Source of the DNA: an uncultured Granulosicoccaceae bacterium | GTDB taxonomy: Bacteria; Pseudomonadota; Gammaproteobacteria; Granulosicoccales; Granulosicoccaceae | Direction of reading: 5' to 3' | Length of the DNA stretch: 64,000 nt | NCBI GenBank assembly: GCA_937930305.1 | Contig: CALGLE010000004.1 | Location: 242,989-306,988, forward strand | In this document: positions 8,314-16,973 of the stretch, piece after piece | Numbering within the stretch: position 1 is the stretch's first letter | Layout of the letters: every line of letters starts with the position of its first letter | The notes under the pieces: generated by a model | Told to the model about the DNA's origin: nothing | The model's input: the letters and a program-made list of their open reading frames with translations, nothing else | Database searches by the model: none | Made by a program: the position numbers and the translations under genes

Positions 8314-8871
8314 ATGAAAATTAAACATAAATTGCGCTTTCTCAAATTCTTCCTGCTCAGTTGCCTAATAGGGCTGGTTGGATGTGCCACGGTGACGGTG
8401 CCCGCTGGCATCACGCCGGTGTCTGGCTTTGACGCTGAGCGCTATCTGGGTACGTGGTATGAGATCGCTCGAATCGATAGCCGCTTTGAGCGTGGGCTGT
8501 ATAACGTCACTGCAACTTACACAGAAAATTCAGACGGCAGCATCAAAGTCGAGAACCGAGGTTACAAAATCAGTGATGAGAAATGGAAAGTTGCTGCGGG
8601 TAAAGCGAAGTTTGTTGGTGATAGCGATGTAGGTCACTTGAAGGTCTCGTTTTTCGGACCCTTTTACGCCTCTTATGTGGTGTACGAATTGGACGAAGAC
8701 TACGGGCACGCGTTTGTTACTGGTCAGGATAAAGATTTTTTGTGGTTACTTGCCAGAGAGCCCAAGGTATCGGATGAGGTCATGACTCAATTTAAAGAAC
8801 AGGCCGCAGCCAATGGCTATGACTTGGACAAGGTGGTGTTTGATGTGCAACGAGATGAACTGCCCCGATGA
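8314..8871 (+). CDS. blc: Outer-membrane lipocalin, Blc type
   Basis: This 185-residue lipoprotein has signal sequence lipobox L-V-G-C with the lipidated cysteine at residue 24. The lipocalin signature G-T-W-Y-E-I-A-R sits at 46-53. Later strands show G-P-F-Y-A-S-Y and W-L-L-A-R-E-P, as in bacterial lipocalin Blc. Such proteins bind fatty acids or lysophospholipids and are tied to membrane stress and repair. The residue after the lipid cysteine is Ala rather than Asp, so sorting to the outer membrane is expected. The gene overlaps the following SDR by ATGA (8868-8871) and diverges from the LacI operon. Confidence 0.9.
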   Translation: MKIKHKLRFLKFFLLSCLIGLVGCATVTVPAGITPVSGFDAERYLGTWYEIARIDSRFERGLYNVTATYTENSDGSIKVENRGYKISDEKWKVAAGKAKFVGDSDVGHLKVSFFGPFYASYVVYELDEDYGHAFVTGQDKDFLWLLAREPKVSDEVMTQFKEQAAANGYDLDKVVFDVQRDELPR

Positions 8872-9545
8872 CTAAAAACGTTTTGATTACTGGCGTAAGC
8901 CGCGGCTTAGGCAGGGCATTGGCTGCAGGGATTAACAGCACCGGCCACCGAGTGGCAGGCTGTGCTCGTCAAGTTGAGCAGCTGCAGGCAGGGGTATCAA
9001 CGGCTTCAAGTGATTATCGTGTTGACTCGGTTGATTTAAGCGATGATCAGGCGGTGGGTTTGTGGATTGCAGACGTGGTCGCTAACTGGGGAGTACCCGA
9101 TTTAGTGATAAACAACGCGGGCATCATTAACGCCAATCAACCCTTGTGGGAAGTGCCCTATGCTGATTTTCAGCAAATTATGCGGGTGAATATTCAAGGG
9201 GTGTTTTCCGTTATACGCCATGTGGTGCCGCACATGATTCAAGGCAACGGTGGCGTGATTGCAAACTTAAGCAGCGGGTGGGGGCGTTCTGTGTCGGCTG
9301 ATGTTGCGCCCTATTGTTGCAGCAAGTGGGGCATTGAAGGATTAACCCTAGCCTTAGCTGAAGACTTTCCATCGAGTATGGCAGCGGTGCCGGTTAATCC
9401 TGGGGTGATTAACACAGAGATGTTGCAATCTTGTTTTGGTGAGGGAGCGAAAAACGCACCCACGCCCGATCAATGGGCTGTGCAGGCGGTGCCGTTTTTC
9501 TTAGGCTTATCGCAACGTGACAACGGTCGGTCTTTAAGCGTTTGA
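8868..9545 (+). CDS. Short-chain dehydrogenase/reductase
   Basis: This 225-residue classical SDR has the NAD(P)-binding motif T-G-V-S-R-G-L-G (8-15), N-N-A-G (82-85), catalytic Ser near 136 (L-S-S-G-W-G) and the Y-x-x-x-K pair Tyr149/Lys153. Arg near the glycine motif hints at NADPH preference. It is slightly shorter than usual because the C-terminal substrate loop is brief. It is translationally coupled to the lipocalin gene by a 4-base overlap. The substrate is unknown; a role in lipid or aldehyde turnover next to Blc is only suggested by position. Confidence 0.88.
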   Translation: MTKNVLITGVSRGLGRALAAGINSTGHRVAGCARQVEQLQAGVSTASSDYRVDSVDLSDDQAVGLWIADVVANWGVPDLVINNAGIINANQPLWEVPYADFQQIMRVNIQGVFSVIRHVVPHMIQGNGGVIANLSSGWGRSVSADVAPYCCSKWGIEGLTLALAEDFPSSMAAVPVNPGVINTEMLQSCFGEGAKNAPTPDQWAVQAVPFFLGLSQRDNGRSLSV

Positions 9546-9570
9546 TCGCAATTTGTTCAATCGCCATTTG

Positions 9571-10284
9571 TTAATTAGAAACCAGCTGATTGATGTGCCA
9601 ACTCATGGCAGAGTTGCTCGATAAAACGGGGGTTCCAAGATCGGTGGTGAAATCGTCCAGCCAACTCATGGTGCGTAGGTTGGTGCAGGATGCAAATACG
9701 GCGTCACAGGGCGCTTGTTGGTGCAGTGTTTGAATGGCTTGCTTTAACGAGGCTTCATCAATTCTGCACACGTTCGTATCTAGCGGTTCATTGAACGACC
9801 CGAACGACACGATCTCATACCCTTGTTCACTTAAATGATTGTATATCGCTTGCGATACGTGCGGCTCATAGGGGGTGAGGAGGGCAAGCTTTTTAACATT
9901 TAAGTGTTTTAAATTCGCTTTCAACGCCGTCAATGGGTTGGTGACCGCAACCCCTGGAAAACACTCATGCACCAAGCTTTCCACCCGCGCTTCTCCGATA
10001 ACCGTTGTTCCCGATGTACAGCCATAGGCCACAGCGGCTAAGGGGGCTTTGCGAGGCAGCAGTTGCAATGAGGCTGGTAGTGCGTTCTCCATAGCGCCTA
10101 AGGTGTCGGCATTGACTGTGGTGTCGTTAGGAATTCGGGTGTGCAATACGCGTGTATTGGGATGAAGCCAATACCGCAATTCGTCTTCTAATACTTCATC
10201 GGTTTGTAGCACCACAACACCCACGGTGGGCGCTGCAGGTAAGTTCAACGAATAGTCCAGCGTGGTGCAGGTGGTTGTGCTCAT
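9571..10284 (-). CDS. Asp/Glu racemase superfamily protein (maleate isomerase/EutA-like)
   Basis: This 237-residue protein belongs to the aspartate/glutamate racemase, arylmalonate decarboxylase and maleate cis-trans isomerase superfamily. Two cysteine motifs expected for the two-base active site are present: A-Y-G-C-T-S-G-T in the first half and F-A-S-C-T-N-L-R-T in the second. The ATG at 10284 overlaps the upstream peptidase stop as ATGA (10281-10284). The longer open frame starting at 10395 would lie entirely within the peptidase gene and is rejected. EutA of ectoine-utilisation operons is of this type and is also found beside an M24 hydrolase, so a link to amino-acid-derivative degradation is possible. 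Confidence 0.8.
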   Translation of the reverse strand: MSTTTCTTLDYSLNLPAAPTVGVVVLQTDEVLEDELRYWLHPNTRVLHTRIPNDTTVNADTLGAMENALPASLQLLPRKAPLAAVAYGCTSGTTVIGEARVESLVHECFPGVAVTNPLTALKANLKHLNVKKLALLTPYEPHVSQAIYNHLSEQGYEIVSFGSFNEPLDTNVCRIDEASLKQAIQTLHQQAPCDAVFASCTNLRTMSWLDDFTTDLGTPVLSSNSAMSWHINQLVSN

Positions 10285-11516
10285 GCGGGAATGCTCATGA
10301 TGTCGCGCGGTGCGCGTGTCGTAAGAAGTTCGTAACCGGTGTCGGTTACCACAAGATTTTCTTCGTGCACCATGACTTGTCCGTCGCCATAGCAATAGCC
10401 AGGTTCAAGAGTGAGTACCATCCCAGGCTTTAACACAGTGTTGTCGTAAGCTGTGAACGAAGGTGTTTCGGTCAGCTGCATGCCCAGTCCATGTCCCAGT
10501 CTTCCCACATCCCCAGACGCAGAGTCGGACGTATAGGGTTGCATCACCGCTTGCATGGCATGGAACACGTCTTGACAGGTGACCCCCGGTTTCACCGTTT
10601 GTAACCCAGCTTCAGTGGCATCCCAAGTAACGTGGTGAGCTTGTGCCACTCGCGTCGACGCTTTGCCCACACTGTAGTTTCGGTCGAAGTCACAGTAATA
10701 CCCATCGCGTGTGCAACCGGTGTCGAGTATGAGCACGTCTCCTGCGGTTAACTTGCGCGTACTAGGGGGGCCAATAATATCGCGATACCCGTCTGCATCG
10801 GCACCACCGACTAAAAACGCAACATCATCCACTCCAGCGATTAAAGCAAGTTGCTTGAATGTTTTAAACACCTGTATTTCATTCATACCCGGTGATAGCG
10901 CGTCGGGCAGCTGTGCGTAAACGTTAGATGCGCACTGCGCCACGAAGCGAATGATGTCGACTTCTTGAGTTGATTTTATTTGTTGCACGCTTTGAACAAC
11001 ATGTGTGGCATCCACGAAATCCATCTCGTCGCCAGTGGATTGCAATGCGTGCCAATCGGCTAATGGCATGCGCAGGGTTGTTTCCGCACCCATGGGAACG
11101 CCGATTTGAAAGCGCTTTTTGTGTTCAGATTCAGAACGCAATTGTTGCAACACGCTCTGCAGTGTTCGGCGCGCATCGTCAGCTGGGTGAGGGGAGGAAT
11201 AGGTGACGATGTGTTTGATGGGCGTGGTGCGCATCAAGGGTTCCCCGATGGTGGCAATCACGGCAATTGGCTCACCTGACGCGGGTAGGATCACGGTCCA
11301 GGTGCGAGTGGGGCTTTGCCAAAACGGCGTTAAGTAACCGCTGACATAGCGCACATCGGGTTCGGTTGTGAGCATCAAGGCATCCATGCCAGCTGTTTGC
11401 ATGGCGTGCTGCAGTGCCGCCCAGCGGGCATGAATGTCAGCGGCTTTAAAGCCGCGTGTTGGCTCAGTCGTCATGCGCGGCAGTGTATCTGCGTGAAACG
11501 CTGCCGACAAGAACAT
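10281..11516 (-). CDS. M24 family metallohydrolase (Xaa-Pro peptidase/ectoine hydrolase-like)
   Basis: This 411-residue pita-bread-fold enzyme has a creatinase-type N-terminal domain (about 20-165) and a C-terminal M24 domain. All five metal ligands of the family are visible: Asp in L-D-T-G, Asp in Y-C-D-F-D-R, His in G-H-G-L-G, Glu in L-E-P-G and Glu in V-H-E-E-N. M24 members include Xaa-Pro aminopeptidase, creatinase and the ectoine hydrolase DoeA/EutD. The ATG at 11516 directly follows the upstream stop; an alternative ATG at 11474 gives a more typical N-terminus, and neither has a clear ribosome binding site. It is coupled to the racemase-like gene by ATGA. The substrate is unassigned. 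Confidence 0.82.
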   Translation of the reverse strand: MFLSAAFHADTLPRMTTEPTRGFKAADIHARWAALQHAMQTAGMDALMLTTEPDVRYVSGYLTPFWQSPTRTWTVILPASGEPIAVIATIGEPLMRTTPIKHIVTYSSPHPADDARRTLQSVLQQLRSESEHKKRFQIGVPMGAETTLRMPLADWHALQSTGDEMDFVDATHVVQSVQQIKSTQEVDIIRFVAQCASNVYAQLPDALSPGMNEIQVFKTFKQLALIAGVDDVAFLVGGADADGYRDIIGPPSTRKLTAGDVLILDTGCTRDGYYCDFDRNYSVGKASTRVAQAHHVTWDATEAGLQTVKPGVTCQDVFHAMQAVMQPYTSDSASGDVGRLGHGLGMQLTETPSFTAYDNTVLKPGMVLTLEPGYCYGDGQVMVHEENLVVTDTGYELLTTRAPRDIMSIPA

Positions 11517-12812
11517 TTATTCTGAACGAACTCGCCACAACACATTGCCCACATCGTCGGCAACCAGCAAGCTGGAATCGGGGCCCACGGCGACACCGAC
11601 GGGTCGCCCATAGGAGCGCTTTTCATCATCGGATAGAAAACCCCACAAAATGTCTCGGTGTGGCCCGCTGGGTTGCCCATTTTCAAACGGTACAAAAATG
11701 ACTTTATAACCGCTTAATTGGCTGCGATTCCAAGAACCGTGTTGGCCAATCACCATGCCGTCGGTGTCAAAGCCTTTTAATGTTCCTGCAGGCAGCCAGC
11801 ACAAACCCAAGGACGCGGTATGGCCACCTAAGGCGTAGTCTGGCTTAATTGCTTTAGCGACCATTTCGGGATCTTGCGGTACGCGATCATCAACGGTTTG
11901 CCCCCAATAACAAAAGGGCCAGCCATAGAAACCGCCATCAACCACAGAGGTTAAGTAGTCCGGTGGCACTTCATCACCTAATCCATCGCGTTCGTTAACC
12001 ACAGTCCAAAGCGTTTGTGTGTTGGGTTCGAACGCTGTGCCGACAGGGTTTCGTAATCCGGTGGCAAACAATCGCTGCTCACCGGTGGCTAAATCAATTT
12101 CGTGAATGGCGGCGCGACCTTGTTCGGCTTCCATGCCGTTATCGGCGATATTGGTGTCTGAGCCGACACCGGCATACAACTTGGTTTTATCCGCGTTGAG
12201 TATCAGGCTACGCGTCCAATGCCCACCGGGTTTAAAGTCGCAGATGCGGCGGCCTTCGCCGCTTAACTGATTCGCCCCCGTTTGGTATTCGAAAGCAACA
12301 ATGCCATCGGTGTTGCCGACATAGAAAACATCATTCACTAACGCCATACCGAAAGGTTGGTTTTGGCGATCAATAAACACATGCCGTTCTTCACCGATAC
12401 CTGTATTGTTTGGGTCACGAAATAGGGTAATTCGGTTAGCGGACTTCCCCACTGCTGCGGCGCGGCGCATGGTGGAGAGCTGTGCGTACTCAAACGCTGA
12501 TTTAACCGCCCAAGGCGTGGGGATGGCTTCCGCCACCAAGACATCTTGATTCGGTAAGACTTCAATCCAGCGTGGGTGAATGAGATCAGTGGCGTAGGCG
12601 TTCACCACTAAACCGGGTGCAGCCGTCGGCGTGTGCCCGTTTTTCCAACCGTAGGCTGTGGGCATTTTTAGTGTGGGGATGGATTGCGCGTTCGCTTCTG
12701 GGATATGCGGTGCTCCGCCAACGGCAGGCATTTCATCGGTTTTGCCCCATCGTCGCAATAAAATCATAAATGCGCCAATGACGGCAACAATACGTGAAAA
12801 AAGATTCGACAT
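11517..12812 (-). CDS. Membrane-anchored sorbosone/PQQ-glucose-dehydrogenase-like beta-propeller
   Basis: This 431-residue protein has a single N-terminal membrane anchor (about 5-19), then a six-bladed beta-propeller resembling L-sorbosone dehydrogenase and soluble PQQ sugar dehydrogenases. Characteristic stretches are L-P-N-Q-D-V-L-V-A-E near residue 90, G-L-R-N-P-V-G-T-A and G-G-F-Y-G-W-P-F-C-Y-W-G in the middle, and G-P-D-S-S-L-L-V-A-D-D near the end. The propeller should face the periplasm. Whether PQQ is bound cannot be judged, and no PQQ synthesis genes are in the window. It is directly upstream of the M24 gene (adjacent stop and start codons) in the same minus-strand group. Confidence 0.75.
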   Translation of the reverse strand: MSNLFSRIVAVIGAFMILLRRWGKTDEMPAVGGAPHIPEANAQSIPTLKMPTAYGWKNGHTPTAAPGLVVNAYATDLIHPRWIEVLPNQDVLVAEAIPTPWAVKSAFEYAQLSTMRRAAAVGKSANRITLFRDPNNTGIGEERHVFIDRQNQPFGMALVNDVFYVGNTDGIVAFEYQTGANQLSGEGRRICDFKPGGHWTRSLILNADKTKLYAGVGSDTNIADNGMEAEQGRAAIHEIDLATGEQRLFATGLRNPVGTAFEPNTQTLWTVVNERDGLGDEVPPDYLTSVVDGGFYGWPFCYWGQTVDDRVPQDPEMVAKAIKPDYALGGHTASLGLCWLPAGTLKGFDTDGMVIGQHGSWNRSQLSGYKVIFVPFENGQPSGPHRDILWGFLSDDEKRSYGRPVGVAVGPDSSLLVADDVGNVLWRVRSE

Positions 12813-12848
12813 GATTGGGGTTAGTTTCTTAGAGTTAAAAAAATCCGA

Positions 12849-14036
12849 CTACTTTAGAAACAGCTCATCAAAACGTTGCATGACATAGTCTAAGTCGGGG
12901 TTGTAAGTGGTTCGCGCTACCGGCACCTCATCAGGCGATGGGGTGTGTTGTGCACCATACCAATGATCGCCTTGGTAATACAAACACGCACTGAACACAG
13001 GCCAATCATTACCGTTACATACCAGCACATCACCGGCTTGTCCGTACAAGGGGTTGTCTTCGGCAATCAGCACACTTTGATGCGATTGATTTAACAGTCG
13101 TTGTTCAGGATAGAAACTGGATCGGTACTCCACAGAGCCAGCCGCTGTCTGCTCTTCACTTAGCAAGGGTGATTCGGTATACAAAACTAGTCGCTTGTCT
13201 CCAGTGAACCCTGCGTTAAATCGTTTTTGCATAGCGCTGATGTCCACGACGGAATCGTTTTCTGAGGCCACCATCAGCACGGGGATATTTAACGGTTTTC
13301 TTGGCCAGTGACGTCTTAAGGCTTGAGTCGTTTTGTAATACTGGGCGGCTCCGTTGATTGGGATGGAGTTGTATTTGGCCGGGTTGTCTTCAATGATCAT
13401 TCCACCGAACACCCAAGGTTTAAACACCGAATACGCTTTGGCCCAGCGCAGCATATGATGCATCTGGCTTTTGTAGGCGGGTGAAAAAAGCAGCAGCCCA
13501 TCAACATCAGAATTCTCACTGGCCAGCAAGGTGGCAATCACGCCACCCATAGAAAACCCGCCGATAAAGAAGTCTTTATCCGATTCTTGATATAAGTTTT
13601 TATGTTGGCGAGCGGCTTTGAGCCAGTCCTTATAAGAGATATTCAGTTGAGCTTCGGGTGTGTTGCCGTGTCCGGGCAGAAGAATCGCACGCACATCAAA
13701 TCCGCGCAGGGCGAGCCGTTGTGCCATATCGCGCCATATGTAAGGTGAATCGTTTAATCCATGAATTAAAAGAAATTTGCCACGGTAGAGTGCATCGTTG
13801 TTGGCGGCAATTTCAAACGGTAAGTTCACATCCACTGCGCTGCTGCCGCGCTGAGGCATTTGGGTGGCCAATAGGTAGTTTCTGACCTGGTTGATGTGTT
13901 CGTTAAAATCTTCGCTGGGTTTTGGGAATTCAGAAGGTGCGAGTGCTGGATTTTTTGAGTTCGCAACACCGAGCACGGCAAAACTTAAGGCCGCGACCAA
14001 AGCGCTTAGCAGTAAGATCACACGCAACCACTTCAT
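12849..14036 (-). CDS. Membrane-anchored alpha/beta hydrolase
   Basis: This 395-residue hydrolase has an N-terminal hydrophobic anchor or uncleaved signal (about 5-25). The alpha/beta-hydrolase core carries the oxyanion loop H-G-L-N-D (92-96) and the nucleophile elbow G-F-S-M-G-G with Ser162. Likely acid and base residues are Asp in S-E-N-D-S-V and His in N-Q-S-H-Q-S. It resembles monoacylglycerol-lipase or carboxylesterase families with a long C-terminal extension. The ATG at 14036 is chosen over an in-frame TTG at 14039 because GAGGAA sits six bases upstream. The substrate is unknown; export toward the periplasm is expected. Confidence 0.78.
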   Translation of the reverse strand: MKWLRVILLLSALVAALSFAVLGVANSKNPALAPSEFPKPSEDFNEHINQVRNYLLATQMPQRGSSAVDVNLPFEIAANNDALYRGKFLLIHGLNDSPYIWRDMAQRLALRGFDVRAILLPGHGNTPEAQLNISYKDWLKAARQHKNLYQESDKDFFIGGFSMGGVIATLLASENSDVDGLLLFSPAYKSQMHHMLRWAKAYSVFKPWVFGGMIIEDNPAKYNSIPINGAAQYYKTTQALRRHWPRKPLNIPVLMVASENDSVVDISAMQKRFNAGFTGDKRLVLYTESPLLSEEQTAAGSVEYRSSFYPEQRLLNQSHQSVLIAEDNPLYGQAGDVLVCNGNDWPVFSACLYYQGDHWYGAQHTPSPDEVPVARTTYNPDLDYVMQRFDELFLK

Positions 14037-14082
14037 CAATATTTCCTCTTTGCCCTGGACCTTGAAAGCGGCTTGTTGACGG

Positions 14083-15285
14083 CTAGGTTGTTTGTTTCAG
14101 CAGTTCGTTATAAATAGCGGGATCGGTTGCCCCTTCGCAACCAAAGAGTTGTACACGTGAATTGGCGTTCAGCCCGCATTGCAGTCTTAACTGGTCATTT
14201 TTCATAATGCCGGCCAAGGCAATAACACCGGGTACGCCGCATTCCCCGGCTTCGATGGCTTGTGCACTGACTTCCGAATTAGCGAAACACTGCATCGCCA
14301 AGGGAACTAAGTCATCCGAGATGGTGACCGCAGCGGTTACAGCCCGTTCCAATATAGGCCAAGCCAATTGGGAAATTTCACCACAGGATAAACCCGCCAT
14401 TAAGGTTTCTTCTTGTATTTCAACCGCGGTGGCCGAACCGGCTAACAAACTTTGGTGAATGCAATCGGCTCGATCCGATTCCACAATAATAAATTTTGGT
14501 GCGTTCTTACCCAAGGCATTCCACCAGGCGGACATAACCCCTGCGGCGAGACCGCCAACCCCAGCCTGAACAATGACATGCGTGGGCGGGGTGTCTTGTT
14601 GCTGCAACATTTCATCGACCATGACGGTATAGCCAGCCATCACCGCACGAGGGATATCGGTATAACCTGGCCACGAGGTGTCGGAAATAATTTGCCATTG
14701 ATGCTGGCTGGAATTGGTTGCGCATTGACGCACCGATTCATCGTAGTCCCCATCGATTCGGGTAACCGTTGCACCAAATTCAGCCATGGCCTGCTCGCGT
14801 CCCACGCTGACATCGCGATGGATATAAATTTGGCACGCGCATCCTGCCAGTTGGGCACCCCATGCCACGGATCGACCATGATTACCATCGGTGGCTGTTG
14901 CCACGGTTAATGACTGCATGTGTTCTCGGTAGTCACCGTTACGTACCGCTTCGATGGAAACGGGCTGGCCCAGTTGTTCAGTGAGTGTTTTTGCGGCCCA
15001 ATCCAAAATGGCGAACGCACCTCCCAAGGCCTTAAAGCTGCCTAAACCGAAGCGCCCACTTTCATCTTTGTACACTACCGACTGTACCTGGCAGGCATTT
15101 GCGACAGGGTCCAATGAGTGTAAGGGTGTGGGTTGATAACCAGGCCAGGCCGTTACCGTATCGATCGCTTTGCGCATCAGTTCGGGGCTGAGTGGTGGAT
15201 TCGTTAGCGATTGATATTCGCTGGCTTCAACGGCTTGCGCCCAGGCCTGCGTGAGAGCCGATTGTTCTATGAGTAGGTTTAACAT
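14083..15285 (-). CDS. Diaminopropionate ammonia-lyase-like PLP enzyme
   Basis: This 400-residue fold-type II PLP enzyme resembles diaminopropionate ammonia-lyase (YgeX), which converts 2,3-diaminopropionate to pyruvate and two ammonia. The segment F-G-L-G-S-F-K-A-L-G-G contains the PLP lysine (Lys85). A-T-D-G-N-H-G-R-S-V-A-W and the glycine-rich Q-A-G-V-G-G-L-A-A-G phosphate-binding loop follow. The ATG at 15285 overlaps the stop of the preceding oxidoreductase by seven bases and is preferred over the in-frame GTG at 15309. EutB-like dehydratases of ectoine utilisation have a similar fold, but the length and motifs favour the DAP-lyase branch. Substrate preference needs assay. Confidence 0.8.
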   Translation of the reverse strand: MLNLLIEQSALTQAWAQAVEASEYQSLTNPPLSPELMRKAIDTVTAWPGYQPTPLHSLDPVANACQVQSVVYKDESGRFGLGSFKALGGAFAILDWAAKTLTEQLGQPVSIEAVRNGDYREHMQSLTVATATDGNHGRSVAWGAQLAGCACQIYIHRDVSVGREQAMAEFGATVTRIDGDYDESVRQCATNSSQHQWQIISDTSWPGYTDIPRAVMAGYTVMVDEMLQQQDTPPTHVIVQAGVGGLAAGVMSAWWNALGKNAPKFIIVESDRADCIHQSLLAGSATAVEIQEETLMAGLSCGEISQLAWPILERAVTAAVTISDDLVPLAMQCFANSEVSAQAIEAGECGVPGVIALAGIMKNDQLRLQCGLNANSRVQLFGCEGATDPAIYNELLKQTT

Positions 15286-16232
15286 GAGGTCGCCGTCGCT
15301 AAGTTCCACTTAGCTTCAATTTGTAGTGCGGTTCGAATCGCGTTAAGGCCATCGTCGCCGGTGACTAATGGTGGTGTGCCCGATTGAATAGCATGAAGAA
15401 AAGCCGCAATTTCTGCTCGTATGGCATCACCACCAGCGTGATTGAAGTCATCGCAATGAACAACGGGCATGCCATCTTCCGATTTTTTTGTTTCGTCCAC
15501 ATGACACACTCGTGCGGTGTTGTCTTGAAAATCAATCGCTACATAGGATTGGTTTTGAAATATTCGCATGCGCCGCTCGGTTTTACCACTCACGCGGCTG
15601 GCGGTCACGTTTGCCACGCAGCCATTAGCAAATTCTAATCTCACATTCGCTATGTCGGCACCGTCATTTGATACGACTTTAATCGCACTAGCTCGAAAGT
15701 CCTCCACTGGGGACTTCACTAAATGCGAAATGATGTCGATGTCATGAATCATCAAATCTAAAACCACGTTGACGTCACTGCCGCGTTTATTAAACGGCGC
15801 TAAGCGGTGTGACTCAATAAACAAAGGTGCGACGATTTCTTTTTCTACGGCCACCAGCGCGGGGTTGAATCTTTCTAAATGCCCGACCTGCAAGACTGCG
15901 TTGTTTGCTGCTGCCACGTCAATAAGCGTTTGCGCTTGTTGCACGGTTGACGTCATCGGCTTCTCCAATAGCACATGAATGCCAGCGGATAATAAATCTT
16001 TGGCCACGGCAAAATGTGTGAGAGTAGGGGAAGCCACGCTAACCGCATCGACTTTGCCAATCAATTCGTTGTGATCATTCACCGCTTTTGCACCGACTTC
16101 TGCAGCCACCTCTTCGGCTCGGGCCACGTCAACATCCACAATAGCGATGAGTTCACTGTCCGGCAGATCGCGATATTTTTGCGCGTGAAAACGCCCGAGA
16201 TAACCGGTACCGACTACGGCTGTTCTTAACAC
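15279..16232 (-). CDS. Gfo/Idh/MocA-family oxidoreductase, GnnA-like
   Basis: This 317-residue NAD(P)-dependent sugar oxidoreductase has an N-terminal Rossmann motif [10 protein letters not shown] (8-17), the E-K-P signature (90-92) and the catalytic histidine in M-I-H-D-I-D. The N-terminal sequence and length resemble GnnA, a UDP-N-acetylglucosamine 3-dehydrogenase encoded within lpx clusters of some bacteria, where it helps make amide-linked lipid A. The position supports this weakly: it lies next to rnhB, where lpxB usually sits, but on the opposite strand and without lpx genes. An inositol or other sugar dehydrogenase is the alternative. It overlaps the downstream PLP enzyme gene by seven bases. 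Confidence 0.72.
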   Translation of the reverse strand: MLRTAVVGTGYLGRFHAQKYRDLPDSELIAIVDVDVARAEEVAAEVGAKAVNDHNELIGKVDAVSVASPTLTHFAVAKDLLSAGIHVLLEKPMTSTVQQAQTLIDVAAANNAVLQVGHLERFNPALVAVEKEIVAPLFIESHRLAPFNKRGSDVNVVLDLMIHDIDIISHLVKSPVEDFRASAIKVVSNDGADIANVRLEFANGCVANVTASRVSGKTERRMRIFQNQSYVAIDFQDNTARVCHVDETKKSEDGMPVVHCDDFNHAGGDAIRAEIAAFLHAIQSGTPPLVTGDDGLNAIRTALQIEAKWNLATATSC

Positions 16233-16313
16233 GTCAGAGTTTCGTTTTGGTCATGGCTGGCATTGCAGTGTACTTGGGAATTCACGGTTGCCGAAGGGTT
16301 CAGTGCGCGTATC

Positions 16314-16940
16314 ATGACGCTCATGAGCAGAATGATTCAGTGTCCGTTTGTAATTGCTGGGGTCGATGAAGTCGGTCGCGGGCCATTGGCAGGCTCTGTG
16401 GTGGCCGCAGCCGTGGTGTTGGACCCTCAGCGGCCAATTGCAGGGCTGCTGGATTCTAAAAAGCTCACCGAGGCGAAGCGCGAAGCGCTGGATGTTGTGA
16501 TTCGAGAGCAGGCGTTGGCCTGGGCCATTGCAGAGTGTTCACCGGCCGAAATTGATGACATCAATATCTTGCACGCCAGCCTATTGGCAATGAAACGGGC
16601 TGTTGAAAAATTGAACACTCCGATTGACTTGGTGTTGGTGGATGGCAACAAAGCCCCCCCCATTGACTTACCCTGCCAACCGATTGTGAAAGGCGATCAG
16701 CACGCGCAGTGCATCAGTGCGGCATCCATCATTGCGAAAGTCTCGCGCGATAAGGCCATGTTGGATTTGCATCAAGAATTTCCTCAGTTTGGCTTTGATC
16801 GTCATAAAGGTTACCCAACACCGGTGCACCGAGATGCAATAATGAAGCATGGGGTGCTGCCACAACATCGGCGCAGTTTCGGGCCGGTGAAAGTGGCGCT
16901 GGAAACGTCCGGGCCCTTTAAAACGTTTGATCTTGCGTAA
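16314..16940 (+). CDS. rnhB: Ribonuclease HII
   Basis: RNase HII (208 residues) removes ribonucleotides misincorporated in DNA and RNA of RNA-DNA hybrids. The active-site block [12 protein letters not shown] holds Asp18 and Glu19. L-D-S-K-K-L-T, D-H-A type [14 protein letters not shown] and H-K-G-Y follow, as is normal for the family. ATG codons at 16314, 16323 and 16332 are all possible. The longer frame from a TTG at 16263 adds residues not seen in the family. It heads the rnhB-dnaE-accA-tilS run on the plus strand. Confidence 0.95.
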   Translation: MTLMSRMIQCPFVIAGVDEVGRGPLAGSVVAAAVVLDPQRPIAGLLDSKKLTEAKREALDVVIREQALAWAIAECSPAEIDDINILHASLLAMKRAVEKLNTPIDLVLVDGNKAPPIDLPCQPIVKGDQHAQCISAASIIAKVSRDKAMLDLHQEFPQFGFDRHKGYPTPVHRDAIMKHGVLPQHRRSFGPVKVALETSGPFKTFDLA

Positions 16941-16973
16941 TTTCCTCACAACCTCAATGAGCCTCTTTCACTT

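Noticed and set aside
10285..10395. N-terminal extension of the Asp/Glu-racemase-like gene
   Set aside because: It lies wholly inside the M24 gene, is rich in Arg and His, and the ATG at 10284 in an ATGA overlap is a better start.
15330..15340. GGTTCGAATC-like string resembling a tRNA T-loop
   Set aside because: It is inside the coding sequence of the oxidoreductase, and no cloverleaf can be formed around it.
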